DNA of 64,000 bases from Mesorhizobium sp. M4B.F.Ca.ET.058.02.1.1 (GTDB taxonomy: Bacteria > Pseudomonadota > Alphaproteobacteria > Rhizobiales > Rhizobiaceae): NCBI RefSeq assembly GCF_003952505.1, contig NZ_CP034450.1:4402001-4466000 (forward strand), written 5' to 3'. The notes under the pieces are model-generated. The model was not told the DNA's origin, ran no database searches, and saw only the letters and a program-made list of their open reading frames with translations. Positions 51,859 through 62,368 of this stretch are shown one piece after another. Every line of letters starts with the position of its first letter. Position 1 is the stretch's first letter. Both the position numbers and the translations under genes were made by a program.

Positions 51859-52210
51859 GCCGGTGCGGAACCCGTGGCTCAGGGCGGAAATGGGCCTCGA
51901 TCGAGGCGCGCTCTGGTCCGGCCGCTGATACTGAAGCCGTCCTGGGGAGTCAAAGGCGATCTGCCGCGCACCGGAAACAGAAAACCCGCGCCTCCGGGGA
52001 GGCGCGGGTATGTTGCCTGGGCGCGTGTGGCGCCGCGGTACTCAAAACATCACCGCAGGACTGGGACGGTGCCGCAACATGGTGAAGATAGGTTTAACGC
52101 GGGCTCGAATGAGGTTCACGGCGACGCTCCCGCCTGTGGATAAGCCAGGCCATTTGCAGGCACCTGAAAATGCACGTATCTGACCATGTTCGTGGGCGGA
52201 GAGGCAAAGC
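51859..52210 (-). ncRNA. Candidate small RNA with terminator on the minus strand
   Basis: This 352-base divergent spacer has no protein gene. A near-perfect hairpin CCCGCGCCTCC/GGAGGCGCGGG at 51,985-52,008 is followed on the minus strand by TTTTCTGTTT, a rho-independent terminator. It lies upstream of the GT9 start on the same strand and so would end a transcript before that gene. With no upstream minus-strand gene within 350 bases, it could end a small RNA or attenuate GT9 expression. I could not place the promoter, so the 5' end is unknown and the span given is an upper bound. Confidence 0.35.
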
Positions 52211-53878
52211 TTGAACGAAGGCCGGAAAGAGGCTTGTCAGCCCGGGACTCGCGTCGTTCTGGCGGTTCGGCGACATGGGCCCATCATCACGCCGGGCATG
52301 CTGCCGGGCGACGATGGCGACAACATCAACGGCCCGTCGCTGATCAGGGTACCCGACTGGCTGCCGGGCCGGCTCGGCGCCTACTATCTCTATTTCGCCC
52401 ACCACACGGGCACGTATATCCGGCTCGCCTACGCGGATTCGCCGCAGGGTCCGTGGCGGGTCCATCCCGGCGGGGCGCTGTCGCTCGAACAATGCCCGTT
52501 CCTGCGAGAGCACATCGCTTCGCCGGACGTGCATGTCGACGATCAGAGCCGCCGCCTGGTCATGTATTTTCACGGACCGACCGAGGCCGGCGGCCGGCGC
52601 CAGACGAGTTTTGCCGCAACCTCGCCCGACGGCATCCATTTCGAGCCCCGTCCGGAGCCGCTCGGGCCATCCTATGCGCGGATCTTCCGCCACGGTGGCT
52701 GGTGGTACGGGCTTTTCGGCACCGGCACCGTCACGCTGTCGCGCTCCAGCGACGGGCTTTCGGGCTTCGAGCCGGGCCCCGTGTTGTTGCCTGCCTCGGG
52801 CCGCCGTCTCTCCCCCAGGCATGTCGCCGTGCAGACATGCGGCGAGCGGCTCAGGGTCTACTACACGCGCCGGGGCGATGCGCCGGAGCGGATCCTCCAT
52901 GGGACTGTTGATCTCGCGCTGGACTGGCGCCGCTGGAAGGTGCGGGGCATGACCGAATTGCTGCGGCCGTCATGTGGATTCGAAGGCAATGGCGAGCCTG
53001 TCCGGCGCAGCCGGACGGGGCTGGCAAGAGGCCGGGAAAACGCCTTGCGCGATCCGGCGATCTTCGAGGAGGACGGCCGGACATGGCTGCTCTATGCCGC
53101 CGCCGGCGAGAGCGGCATAGCGCTCGCCGAAATCCATTCGATGCCGGAGCGGATGGCGGACCGGCTTGCCAGAACCATTCGCCAGGTGGCCTCGCCGCTG
53201 TCGGAACGGCTTCGACGCCTCGGGATCCGGACCAAGCAGCCCAGGCGGATATTCATAGCCGGCTGCGCGCGCAGCGGAACCACGCTCGCCCGCCGGCTGA
53301 TGGGCTGTTTCGACGACACCTATGTCCATGAATTCGAATCGCCCTTTCCAAAGCTGCTCGAACTGAAACGCCCGCATGCCAGTCTCGTCGTCAAGCGCAC
53401 TGCCCAAAGCCACGAGCAGCTATGGCAACTGCCCGCCGGCATCGGCCTGATCTATTGTGTGCGCCATCCTTTCGACGTGCTGACCAGCGCGCATCCGGAG
53501 ACGGTGCATCTGCGGCCCTTTCATGTCACGACCGAACGCTGGGAGGCGGAGTATGCCGGCTTGAACCGGTTGCGCGAAGCCCAGCCGGCGCGCAAGATCC
53601 TCTACCTGCGCTATGAGGATCTGATTGCCGAGCCGGATGCCGCGCAGGCGAGGATCTCCGGCGCGTTCGGCCTCGCGCCGGCGATCCGCTTCAGCGCGGA
53701 TGCGGACAATCCGATCCGCGCCACCTCGTTGCGGAAATGGGAACGCAATGAGGCGCTCAGGACCTATCTCCAGGGTCTGCCGCCGGCCTTCCTCACCCGC
53801 GTCGAGATGTTCTGCCGCGAATTCGGTTATGAGTTGCCGTCAGATCTGAACGCCGGAAAGGGCGAACGTGGAGAGTGA
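52211..53878 (+). CDS. Propeller (GH43-like)-sulfotransferase fusion protein
   Basis: Protein of 555 residues with two parts. Residues ~30-310 look like a five-bladed beta-propeller of the GH32/43/68 kind (for example YLYFAHHTGTYIRLAYADSP and DPAIFEEDGRTWLLYAAAGE). Residues ~350-545 are a PAPS-dependent sulfotransferase: the 5'-phosphosulfate loop is FIAGCARSGTTLARRLM and a later conserved segment is LYLRYEDLIAEP. It may recognise and sulfate a surface sugar. The start is TTG at 52,211 after GGAGAGGC; a later ATG is possible. The two halves are in one uninterrupted frame. Confidence 0.75.
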   Translation: MNEGRKEACQPGTRVVLAVRRHGPIITPGMLPGDDGDNINGPSLIRVPDWLPGRLGAYYLYFAHHTGTYIRLAYADSPQGPWRVHPGGALSLEQCPFLREHIASPDVHVDDQSRRLVMYFHGPTEAGGRRQTSFAATSPDGIHFEPRPEPLGPSYARIFRHGGWWYGLFGTGTVTLSRSSDGLSGFEPGPVLLPASGRRLSPRHVAVQTCGERLRVYYTRRGDAPERILHGTVDLALDWRRWKVRGMTELLRPSCGFEGNGEPVRRSRTGLARGRENALRDPAIFEEDGRTWLLYAAAGESGIALAEIHSMPERMADRLARTIRQVASPLSERLRRLGIRTKQPRRIFIAGCARSGTTLARRLMGCFDDTYVHEFESPFPKLLELKRPHASLVVKRTAQSHEQLWQLPAGIGLIYCVRHPFDVLTSAHPETVHLRPFHVTTERWEAEYAGLNRLREAQPARKILYLRYEDLIAEPDAAQARISGAFGLAPAIRFSADADNPIRATSLRKWERNEALRTYLQGLPPAFLTRVEMFCREFGYELPSDLNAGKGERGE

Positions 53879-54020
53879 GTCGCGTCATCGAGCGCCTGCA
53901 GCGGCGCATGATCCGCCCGCTCGCAGCCGACCAGAACGCAGGTGGCACACGCGGCGGGTGGCGCTCGGGCGATCTTGCCTTTAAGACCATCGCCTCGACC
54001 AAACCGGGGACCATCGGGTG

Positions 54021-55862
<1,842 letters not shown>

Positions 55863-56123
55863 GTCAGGCGCAACCGCCGAGACCGAGGGACAAACTCCCG
55901 GGCCGCGGACGCCCTGTCTGCCCAGACCACGTCTGGCGATCGCAACCGCGCATTCCGGCCGGCAGTTGCCGAACGCCGATTGGCAGGAGCCACGTTCCGC
56001 TGAATTTTTCCCCCGCCGCGGCGAAATTCCGACAAAGGCTGTGCCGGAAAAGCTCTAGGTACGACGCTGCTGGAGGACCCAGCGCAGTTTTTGAGGGCTG
56101 TCAGCCCCAAGTGGAATGCACGA
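55863..56123. other. Spacer before the ammonia-lyase homologue
   Basis: A 261-base region with no gene I can support and no clear promoter. Nothing notable beyond ordinary G+C-rich sequence. Confidence 0.3.
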
Positions 56124-57611
56124 ATGACGATAATCATCGACAATGCCGCAAATTGGCGCGACATCGCGCGCGTGGGAGACGGCGAAAAGCTGGCGTTGGC
56201 GCCGGCCGCCTGGGATCGCATCGCGCATGCGAACCGCATCGTGGCAAGCCTCGTCGAAAAGGGCATCCGCGCCTATGGCGTGAATACGGGCGTCGGGGCG
56301 CTTTCGAGCCAGGTGGTGGCGCCTGCCCTCCAGGAGAAGCTGTCGCGCAACATCATTCTCAGCCACGCTTGCGGCGTCGGCGAACTGGCGCCCGAACGCG
56401 GGATCCGCGCCATCATCGCCGTGCAGGTGGCAAATTTCGCGCATGGCCATTCGGGCGTGCGGCCTGAGATCGTCCGCAATCTGCTCACCTTCCTTGAGCG
56501 CGACTGCATTCCGGAAGTTCCTTCTCGGGGATCCGCCGGATATCTCACGCACAATGCCCATATAGCGCTGGTGCTGATCGGCGAGGGCATGGCAAGGGTC
56601 GCCGGGCGCAGGATGAACGGTCGCGAGGCTTTGGCCGAGATCGGCCTCGAGCCGCTGGTGCTGGGCGCCAAGGAAGGTTTGAGCCTCGTCAACGGCACGG
56701 CGTGCGCAACCGGCCTGACAAGCATCGCGGTGGCTCGCGCCGAGCGTCTATTGGGTTGGGCCGATGCCGCCGCGGCGCTCACGCTGGAGGCCGCCGGCGG
56801 GCAGATGGCGGCCTTCGACGAAGATGTGCTTGCCATGCGGCCTTCGCCCGGCATCCAGTCGGTTGGCGCTTCATTGCGGCGCCTGCTCGATGGCAGCGGG
56901 CTGATCGCGGCTGCGCATGGCAGTCGCACGCAAGACGCCCTCAGCCTCCGCGCGGTGCCGCATGTGCATGGCGCGGCGCGCGAAGTGCTTGAGCGCTCCG
57001 CGCAACTGGTCGATCGCGAACTGGCTTCGGTAACCGACAATCCCATCGTATCCGGCTCGCTCGATGACCCGCGGGTGTTTTCGCAGGCGCATCCGGTCGC
57101 GGCCGCGCTCGGTCAGACCGCCGACAGTTTGACGATTGCGCTGGCGCAGGTCGCCGCCATGAGCGAACGTCGCATCGACCGCCTGGTCAACCCGCTGGTC
57201 AACAATCTGCCGGCATTTCTCGCGGCGGAAGGCGGTTGCAACTCGGGCTTCATGATCGCCCAGTACACCGCCACGTCGCTAAGCAACGTCAATCGGCGCC
57301 TTGCCGCGCCGGCAGCAACCGACGGCGGCGTGACATCCGGCCTGCAGGAGGATTTCCTCGCCCACCCGACGGTGGCGGCCAACAAGCTCTTGGCGGTCAT
57401 CGACAACGCCGAATACATTCTGGCGATCGAACTCATGGCGGCCGCGCAGGCGCATGATTTCCTGTCCGACCGCGCGGCACGGGCGCCAGGCACCGATGCC
57501 ATCTATCGCGCCATCCGCCAGCGCGTCGGGCACTACAGCGACGACCGCCCGCTGTCCTGGGACATGGAAAGGTTGCGCGATTTCATCCGCGAGGCCGATG
57601 TGAGGCAGTGA
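56124..57611 (+). CDS. Histidine/phenylalanine ammonia-lyase homologue lacking the MIO tripeptide
   Basis: Protein of 495 residues with the HAL/PAL fold and several conserved family features (YGVNTGVG, ILSHACGVG, LVNGTACAT, SGLQEDF). However, the segment that should hold the Ala-Ser-Gly that cyclises to the MIO cofactor reads RGSAGYLTHNAHIAL, three residues shorter and without Ala-Ser-Gly. The catalytic Tyr of the QDxYSLR box is also replaced (QDALSLR, residues ~270). It is therefore unlikely to be a normal ammonia-lyase. It may have a different activity or a regulatory role. The start is at 56,124; no hut genes are near. Confidence 0.85.
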   Translation: MTIIIDNAANWRDIARVGDGEKLALAPAAWDRIAHANRIVASLVEKGIRAYGVNTGVGALSSQVVAPALQEKLSRNIILSHACGVGELAPERGIRAIIAVQVANFAHGHSGVRPEIVRNLLTFLERDCIPEVPSRGSAGYLTHNAHIALVLIGEGMARVAGRRMNGREALAEIGLEPLVLGAKEGLSLVNGTACATGLTSIAVARAERLLGWADAAAALTLEAAGGQMAAFDEDVLAMRPSPGIQSVGASLRRLLDGSGLIAAAHGSRTQDALSLRAVPHVHGAAREVLERSAQLVDRELASVTDNPIVSGSLDDPRVFSQAHPVAAALGQTADSLTIALAQVAAMSERRIDRLVNPLVNNLPAFLAAEGGCNSGFMIAQYTATSLSNVNRRLAAPAATDGGVTSGLQEDFLAHPTVAANKLLAVIDNAEYILAIELMAAAQAHDFLSDRAARAPGTDAIYRAIRQRVGHYSDDRPLSWDMERLRDFIREADVRQ

Positions 57612-57725
57612 AAGGCGGATGTCGGGAGAGGCTCCGAGCCGCCCTCCTGCGCTAAAGCTTCGGAGGGGCAACCTGCTTCGCGCGACGGAGCGGGCTGTTC
57701 GGCGAAGCTCGAAGAGCGAGCAGGA

Positions 57726-57746
57726 TGGCGGAGAGGGAGGGATTCG
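57726..57746 (-). other. tRNA-Ser 3'-end fragment, probable attachment site (att)
   Basis: Read on the minus strand, CGAATCCCTCCCTCTCCGCC followed by A equals the T-loop, T-arm/acceptor strand and CCA of a rhizobial tRNA-Ser. The match stops at the T-loop; no tRNA body follows. This is the usual footprint of site-specific integration into a tRNA 3' end. With the fragment on this strand the inserted element should lie to its right, with the intact tRNA-Ser beyond the window. Confidence 0.65.
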
Positions 57747-58152
57747 GTTTCACGCCTATCCTGCTGAAAATGCTAATCTTTTCGCGCTTTTTGTTACGCA
57801 GTTTGTTACACTGCTACAACTGCGATTTACAATCGCTCTTTTGAGCTCGCCTGCCCAATCCATCTTATCTGTCGAAACCGACGCAATGGCGCGGCGGTGG
57901 ATTGGGTCACTCTGTCATAGTATCCGCGCTTCATTAAGTTGACGATGCCGTTTAGACTCGGAGCTGATCCTTTCCGGTCGATCACCAGGATTTGGCGCGC
58001 GACCCGGCACCGGCGGTTCGTCTTTGTACGTTTGTGTCATCCAGGCCGGATCAACTCGGCCATCAGGCTTCTCACGACTTATGCATGCGTTTCCCACTTT
58101 TATTAGCATTCGGTGCGAACCCGCACCCTGCACCAAACCTGCGACGCCTAAG
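57747..58152. other. Left end of the putative integrated element, non-coding
   Basis: About 400 bases, A+T-richer than the flanks, without a supportable gene. Near 57,790-57,825 two direct TTGTTAC repeats (TTGTTACGCAG and TTGTTACACTGC) occur, of the kind used as arm-type integrase sites, but no integrase gene is in view. The 114 bases left of the att fragment, 57,612-57,725, also hold no gene. Confidence 0.4.
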
Positions 58153-59599
58153 CTATCGTCCTCGACTTGAGCGTTCCCTGCTTCTCGTGGAAGACGCTAA
58201 ATTCGCTCGTGCGTTATTGCCGGCCAGCAAAGGCTGCGGGTCGGCGGTGAGGGTGTCGAGGAGCGGCGGCCGTTCCCTTTCACTCAATAGTGCCGCCGGC
58301 GCCTGGATGGTTTCCACGACGCCGCCCCCGCAATCGTAGCCGTTGTGATGATCATCGTGCATGCGCTGAGCTGTTGGGGACATGCTGATGGCGGTGCCGG
58401 AAGCACCGGAGACATGTGATATCTCGGCAGCGGGCAGAGCGGCTTCTCTGTCGCTGCACAGGAAAGCGTAGAGTTCCTTCACGCAAATGCGGGCGTCCTT
58501 CTTGTCTTTTTGAAAGGGCGGGACGAGGGGCAACCTGATATCGGCCTTTTGGTAGAACGGACTGCGCTCTTCGTACAGCTGGTCAACCTTCTGCTCGATG
58601 TCGGCGCCTTGCAGCAGCGGCCGGCTGGTGTCCCTCTCGAGGCGCCTGCGGAGCTCTTTCAGCTCGGGTGTCGAGCCAGATCGACCTCGCCTTATTAAGA
58701 ATCAGGGCTTGATTGGACTCCTTGCCAAAGCAGCCGCCGCCGGTTGCGATGACGATGGGGCCTCTCTCCAGCTGCTTGGCGAGCTCTTTGGTCTCCAGGT
58801 CCCTGAAGTGCGCCTCGCCACGGCCAGGGTCGGCGAACATCTCCATCAGATTGCCGTGATCGGCGACGATATGCTTATCGATGTCGACAAACTCCACCCC
58901 CAACTCCTTGGCAAGCTGGGCGCCGATGGTCGACTTGCCGCTCGCCGGCATGCCGACGAGCACGACCGGCCGCGTACCGAGGGCCGCGAGGATCTCGCCG
59001 GCTTGCGGCGAGCGAGCGACCGCAATCTGTTGTCTTGCGACGATGGGCGACCTGGAGGTCCCTGCCGCCCTCGACCTGCTTTCTCCTGACGAGTCCCAGT
59101 GTAATATCTCCCAGGCACCACGGGGAATGGGGACTAGCTGTGAGCTCTGCGCGCGGTGCGCGAGCTCGGCCCGATAACTGGCCGGCGTAGGGAACTCGAC
59201 CTCGAAGCGATAGTTCTGCGCGGTTCTGAACGCCGTGTGAACGCCGCGTAACCGCGGCCTGTCCATCCTGATGACCCAGTTGGTGGTCTCGACCTCGCTG
59301 CAGTCCCGCTCCTCGAAGGCCAGTGCCGCCTTCCTGAAGGCGCGCGTAAAAGCCTCGTCCGGGATCTCGAAGACATGGCGCACGGCATTGGTGACCAGTT
59401 GGGCCTCCGGCGCCGTGCTCACGCTCTGGCCGGTCAACTCGTCGGCTATCCAGACCTGCCCGCCCGACCGTTGGTCAAGATGCGGCACCTTCACCTCGAT
59501 GCCGTCCTGCCGCAAAAGCTCGGCAACCGCATGCACAATTTTTGGTAATCGCGCTTTCTTGCGCTTCGGCGGGGGCGGCTTCGAGCCTGGCCCGCTCAA
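58153..59599 (-). pseudogene. Shikimate-kinase-like domain, C-terminal half of a broken large gene
   Basis: Residues from IVHAVAELLRQDGIEVKVPH onward lead into a shikimate-kinase-like domain: Walker A VGMPASGKSTIG, the D-x-D of FVDIDKHI, the arginine in HFRDLE, the ATGGG loop. After ARSIWLDTR the frame breaks at about 58,665; one base restores ELKELRRRLERDTSRPLLQG and then EERSPFYQKAD, the lid arginine and the second substrate arginine. All substrate and ATP residues are thus present. The TTG that opens this frame at 59,599 has no ribosome binding site, so it is not an independent gene but the continuation of the polymerase-like gene. Confidence 0.7.
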
Positions 59600-61946
59600 G
59601 GGCCTGTTCGCTGCTCAGCGTTATCGTGCTGGCGCGGTCGTCTTCGGCCGAGATTGCTAAGGCGCTGAGCAGAATGCGCTTTTCGACGGCGAGTCTGATC
59701 GAGGCCTCCATGACCGATGCCGCCAGCGTGGGGTTGTCCTTCAGATCCGCCAGGCTGCCATCGACGTCGAACCGGCCCTGGTGGAGCTTTGCCGCCTGCG
59801 CCTTGACATATGGCGCCGACTTGAAGCCCGGCCTCTGCTCCAAGAGCCGCTGCAATTCGGTGGTTTTTTGCATGAACACCCGCGCACCGGTATCGGACTT
59901 GTAGGCGTCAGTGCCGACCTTGATGCCGACGCTCAACAGATTGATGGCGCTTTCATGCAGCTTGACTTCCGACTGCTCATGAGCCGGCTCGCTATTGAGC
60001 TGCAGGTTCCAGTCCTGGAGCTCGGCCACTAACAACGCGGCCAGTTCGCAGGCCACCGGATGCCTGGCGGCCTTGCTGTCTTCCCTCGCCCTGGCGATGA
60101 GCTCATGGAGGGCCTGGCCATCCGGCCGATCTTCCTGCAACAGTGCGCGGATGTCGGCCTTGAGCTCATTATGAATGCCCTCGTAGGTGCCGAAGATGGC
60201 ACGCTCGGCAAACCAGCGTTGCGCCTCCAGCGGCTGCGCCAGCACGTTGCGCTGCAGGCAGCTGTAGGTCTCCAGCACCAGCCCGGTGGCCGACAGGATC
60301 TGCTTGGACCGGGTGAACTGGTAGCCGCTTTTCTCAATGGCCGGCGTGTGCGACTTCGGCGGCTTCATCGAGGCGATGCCGCGCGCCTGCAGCTGCGCGT
60401 CGAACTGGCGCACATGCTCGTAAAGGCGAGGCTGGTCGCCAATGATGACGACGGTGTCGCCATCAAAATCGCCGTCGAGCATTTTTTGTTCGACGCTTGG
60501 AACCGCAACCAAAGAGCCGGGCGCGAACACCTCCGTCGCCTGCAGGATGCCGACGCACTCGAGCGCGGTGTCGGCCTTGACCCGGTCCTTTTCCTCCAGC
60601 CAGTACGAATGGCACTTTACGTCCTCGGCAGACATCACGACCCCGCGCTCGGCGAAGTCCGCCGGCCACATTTCGTCGGGCACAACGATCAAGATGCCTT
60701 TGGCAAAGAAGGTCGGATCGTCGGCGGCAAGCCCAGCCCCCGACCTGTGCGCGAAGTTGAAGCTATATTGGAAGGCCACGCACCGATCCAGGAACGCCGC
60801 GGTCCGGTCGCCATCGCGCGCCGACCTGACCCGGTCGGCGGCGAACGGGCGCAGGTTGGGCTTGTCATAGGGGGAGCGTCCGACAAGCACGCCAGCGTCA
60901 CGGGTCAAGGTCTTGCTCTTGCCCGTCGGCACATGCAGGCATTCGTCGCTGGACGGCACGGCGATAGCGCTCGAACCCTCGATATGCCCGCCCGTGACCG
61001 TCCGGAACAGCTCCTCGGCGGTGAGGCTTTGATGGGTTTCGAGCCAAGCCTGAGCCTTCTCGCGGGTCTCCTGTGCTACCTCGACGCTACGCGGATAATG
61101 TTGCAGCGCCGAGGGCGGTACCGCCGATTGCCTTTTATCGGCATAGGCAGGCATCCGCTCGGGAGCGTCGTGGCGAGCCCGGGCAATGGACGGCATGCGC
61201 TCGGCCAGTGAGGCCCTAATGAAGCCGCAGCCGTCATGCGGCCGCAAGGCGATCTCGCCGTCTCGCCCCTCGAACCGGAAGGGATGCACTGCGCCTGCGG
61301 GATGGTCGGGCAGAAGGGACAGCTTGAAGCACCCTTCCAGCGCATAATCATGGGGGCCAATGTCGGGGATGCCCGGCGGCGCGGCAAATCCGCGGCGCTG
61401 GGTATAGTAATAGGCTTCCTTGAACGGCGCCCAGGCCCGCGACAGCTGCTCAAAGGCCGTACCCGGAGCCGTCTCGGCATAGGGGATCGCCAAAAGCTTG
61501 CCGCTTGGGGCCTCTGCGGCCGTGAAAGGCAGGTGAGAGGCAAGCTGGTTCAGGCTCTTTTGCGGCGGCTTCAGTTTGCTGCCGCCGAACAGGTCCATGC
61601 GGTAGGGCACGCCCTCCACGGTGAACGTGCGTGTCAGCATGGCTCCAGTCGGAGTTCCCTTTAGCTGCACCGCCACCACCTTCACCGCGCCCGAGGTCAA
61701 GCGGTGGAAAATGGAATAGCGCAACTCGGCTTCGCTGGCCAGCGGCCGGCCTTGCATGTCGACCACCGGCAGCCGCATCAGTCCGGCATCGCCTTGCGGC
61801 GGTCTCGGCTCGTGGTCCATGGCCTGAAGGACCCGATGGACATCGAAGCTGGAGGCTGCATGCTGGGCCTGGATCATCGATGCGTTCTGCGCCATGAAGG
61901 TGTCGAGCGCTTCGAGCGGCTCCTTCGCCTCGATCTCGGCGATCAC
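59475..61946 (-). CDS. RNA-polymerase-like (DPBB) large protein, 5' part of a broken gene
   Basis: Open frame of 823 residues with a GTG start. Residues 491-497 are DGDFDGD, the metal-binding aspartates of double-psi beta-barrel RNA polymerases (bacterial beta-prime and the single-chain QDE-1/RdRP group), preceded by a barrel-like segment KGILIVVPDEMWPADF and followed by a long helical region and GIKVGTDAYK, reminiscent of the RdRP end. I do not recognise the rest. The frame is lost at an A/T run (59,539-59,543); one base fewer would join it directly to the kinase-like half. Function unknown; an effector or phage-like polymerase are both possible. Confidence 0.5.
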   Translation of the reverse strand: MIAEIEAKEPLEALDTFMAQNASMIQAQHAASSFDVHRVLQAMDHEPRPPQGDAGLMRLPVVDMQGRPLASEAELRYSIFHRLTSGAVKVVAVQLKGTPTGAMLTRTFTVEGVPYRMDLFGGSKLKPPQKSLNQLASHLPFTAAEAPSGKLLAIPYAETAPGTAFEQLSRAWAPFKEAYYYTQRRGFAAPPGIPDIGPHDYALEGCFKLSLLPDHPAGAVHPFRFEGRDGEIALRPHDGCGFIRASLAERMPSIARARHDAPERMPAYADKRQSAVPPSALQHYPRSVEVAQETREKAQAWLETHQSLTAEELFRTVTGGHIEGSSAIAVPSSDECLHVPTGKSKTLTRDAGVLVGRSPYDKPNLRPFAADRVRSARDGDRTAAFLDRCVAFQYSFNFAHRSGAGLAADDPTFFAKGILIVVPDEMWPADFAERGVVMSAEDVKCHSYWLEEKDRVKADTALECVGILQATEVFAPGSLVAVPSVEQKMLDGDFDGDTVVIIGDQPRLYEHVRQFDAQLQARGIASMKPPKSHTPAIEKSGYQFTRSKQILSATGLVLETYSCLQRNVLAQPLEAQRWFAERAIFGTYEGIHNELKADIRALLQEDRPDGQALHELIARAREDSKAARHPVACELAALLVAELQDWNLQLNSEPAHEQSEVKLHESAINLLSVGIKVGTDAYKSDTGARVFMQKTTELQRLLEQRPGFKSAPYVKAQAAKLHQGRFDVDGSLADLKDNPTLAASVMEASIRLAVEKRILLSALAISAEDDRASTITLSSEQALERARLEAAPAEAQESAITKNCACGCRAFAAGRHRGEGAAS

Positions 61947-62368
61947 GCTCGAGTTCGCGCACCGCCTCGGCGCGCGCCGCGGCGCTCCTTCCTCGGCTGA
62001 TGAACACTGCCGATCATAGATTCGACTGCCAGCCTCAAAGCCCCATCGTCGTGCATAATATGGGCTGGCCTCGCTACATTCGAAGGGGATCGAAGGCCGA
62101 TCCCACGGTGCGGTGAAAGAAGCTGCAAGCGGCTTCCAAGACTAGGTGCGAGCACCTCGATCTCATTGTAGGCCCGTCATCGGATCATATGGAAATCGGT
62201 GAGCTTCATCCGCCGGCCTTTTACAACGTGGTTTGGTCGATCCTCTAGGGGATTACGCAGTCTTAAGCCAGCATTAATACCTTAGACGCGACACTAGGAA
62301 TACTTTTACTATTCGCTAAAGCTCGATGCTATTTGACGAGGACTGGTCTTGCGTTTGCAGTTTTCTAG
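61947..62368. other. Spacer between the broken gene and the GGDEF gene
   Basis: About 420 bases. The first 60 next to the GTG start could be coding in another frame (AAARAEAVRELE), hinting at a further upstream frameshift. The rest is A+T-richer and would hold the divergent promoters. A degenerate resemblance to a tts box near 62,311-62,340 is too weak to call. Confidence 0.35.

Noticed and set aside
57619..57942. Open frame of 107 codons over the att-like site
   Set aside because: It reads through the tRNA fragment and non-coding DNA, with no ribosome binding site or family resemblance.
62311..62340. Possible tts box (type III secretion promoter element)
   Set aside because: Only short pieces match the consensus and the spacing is wrong; not enough to call.
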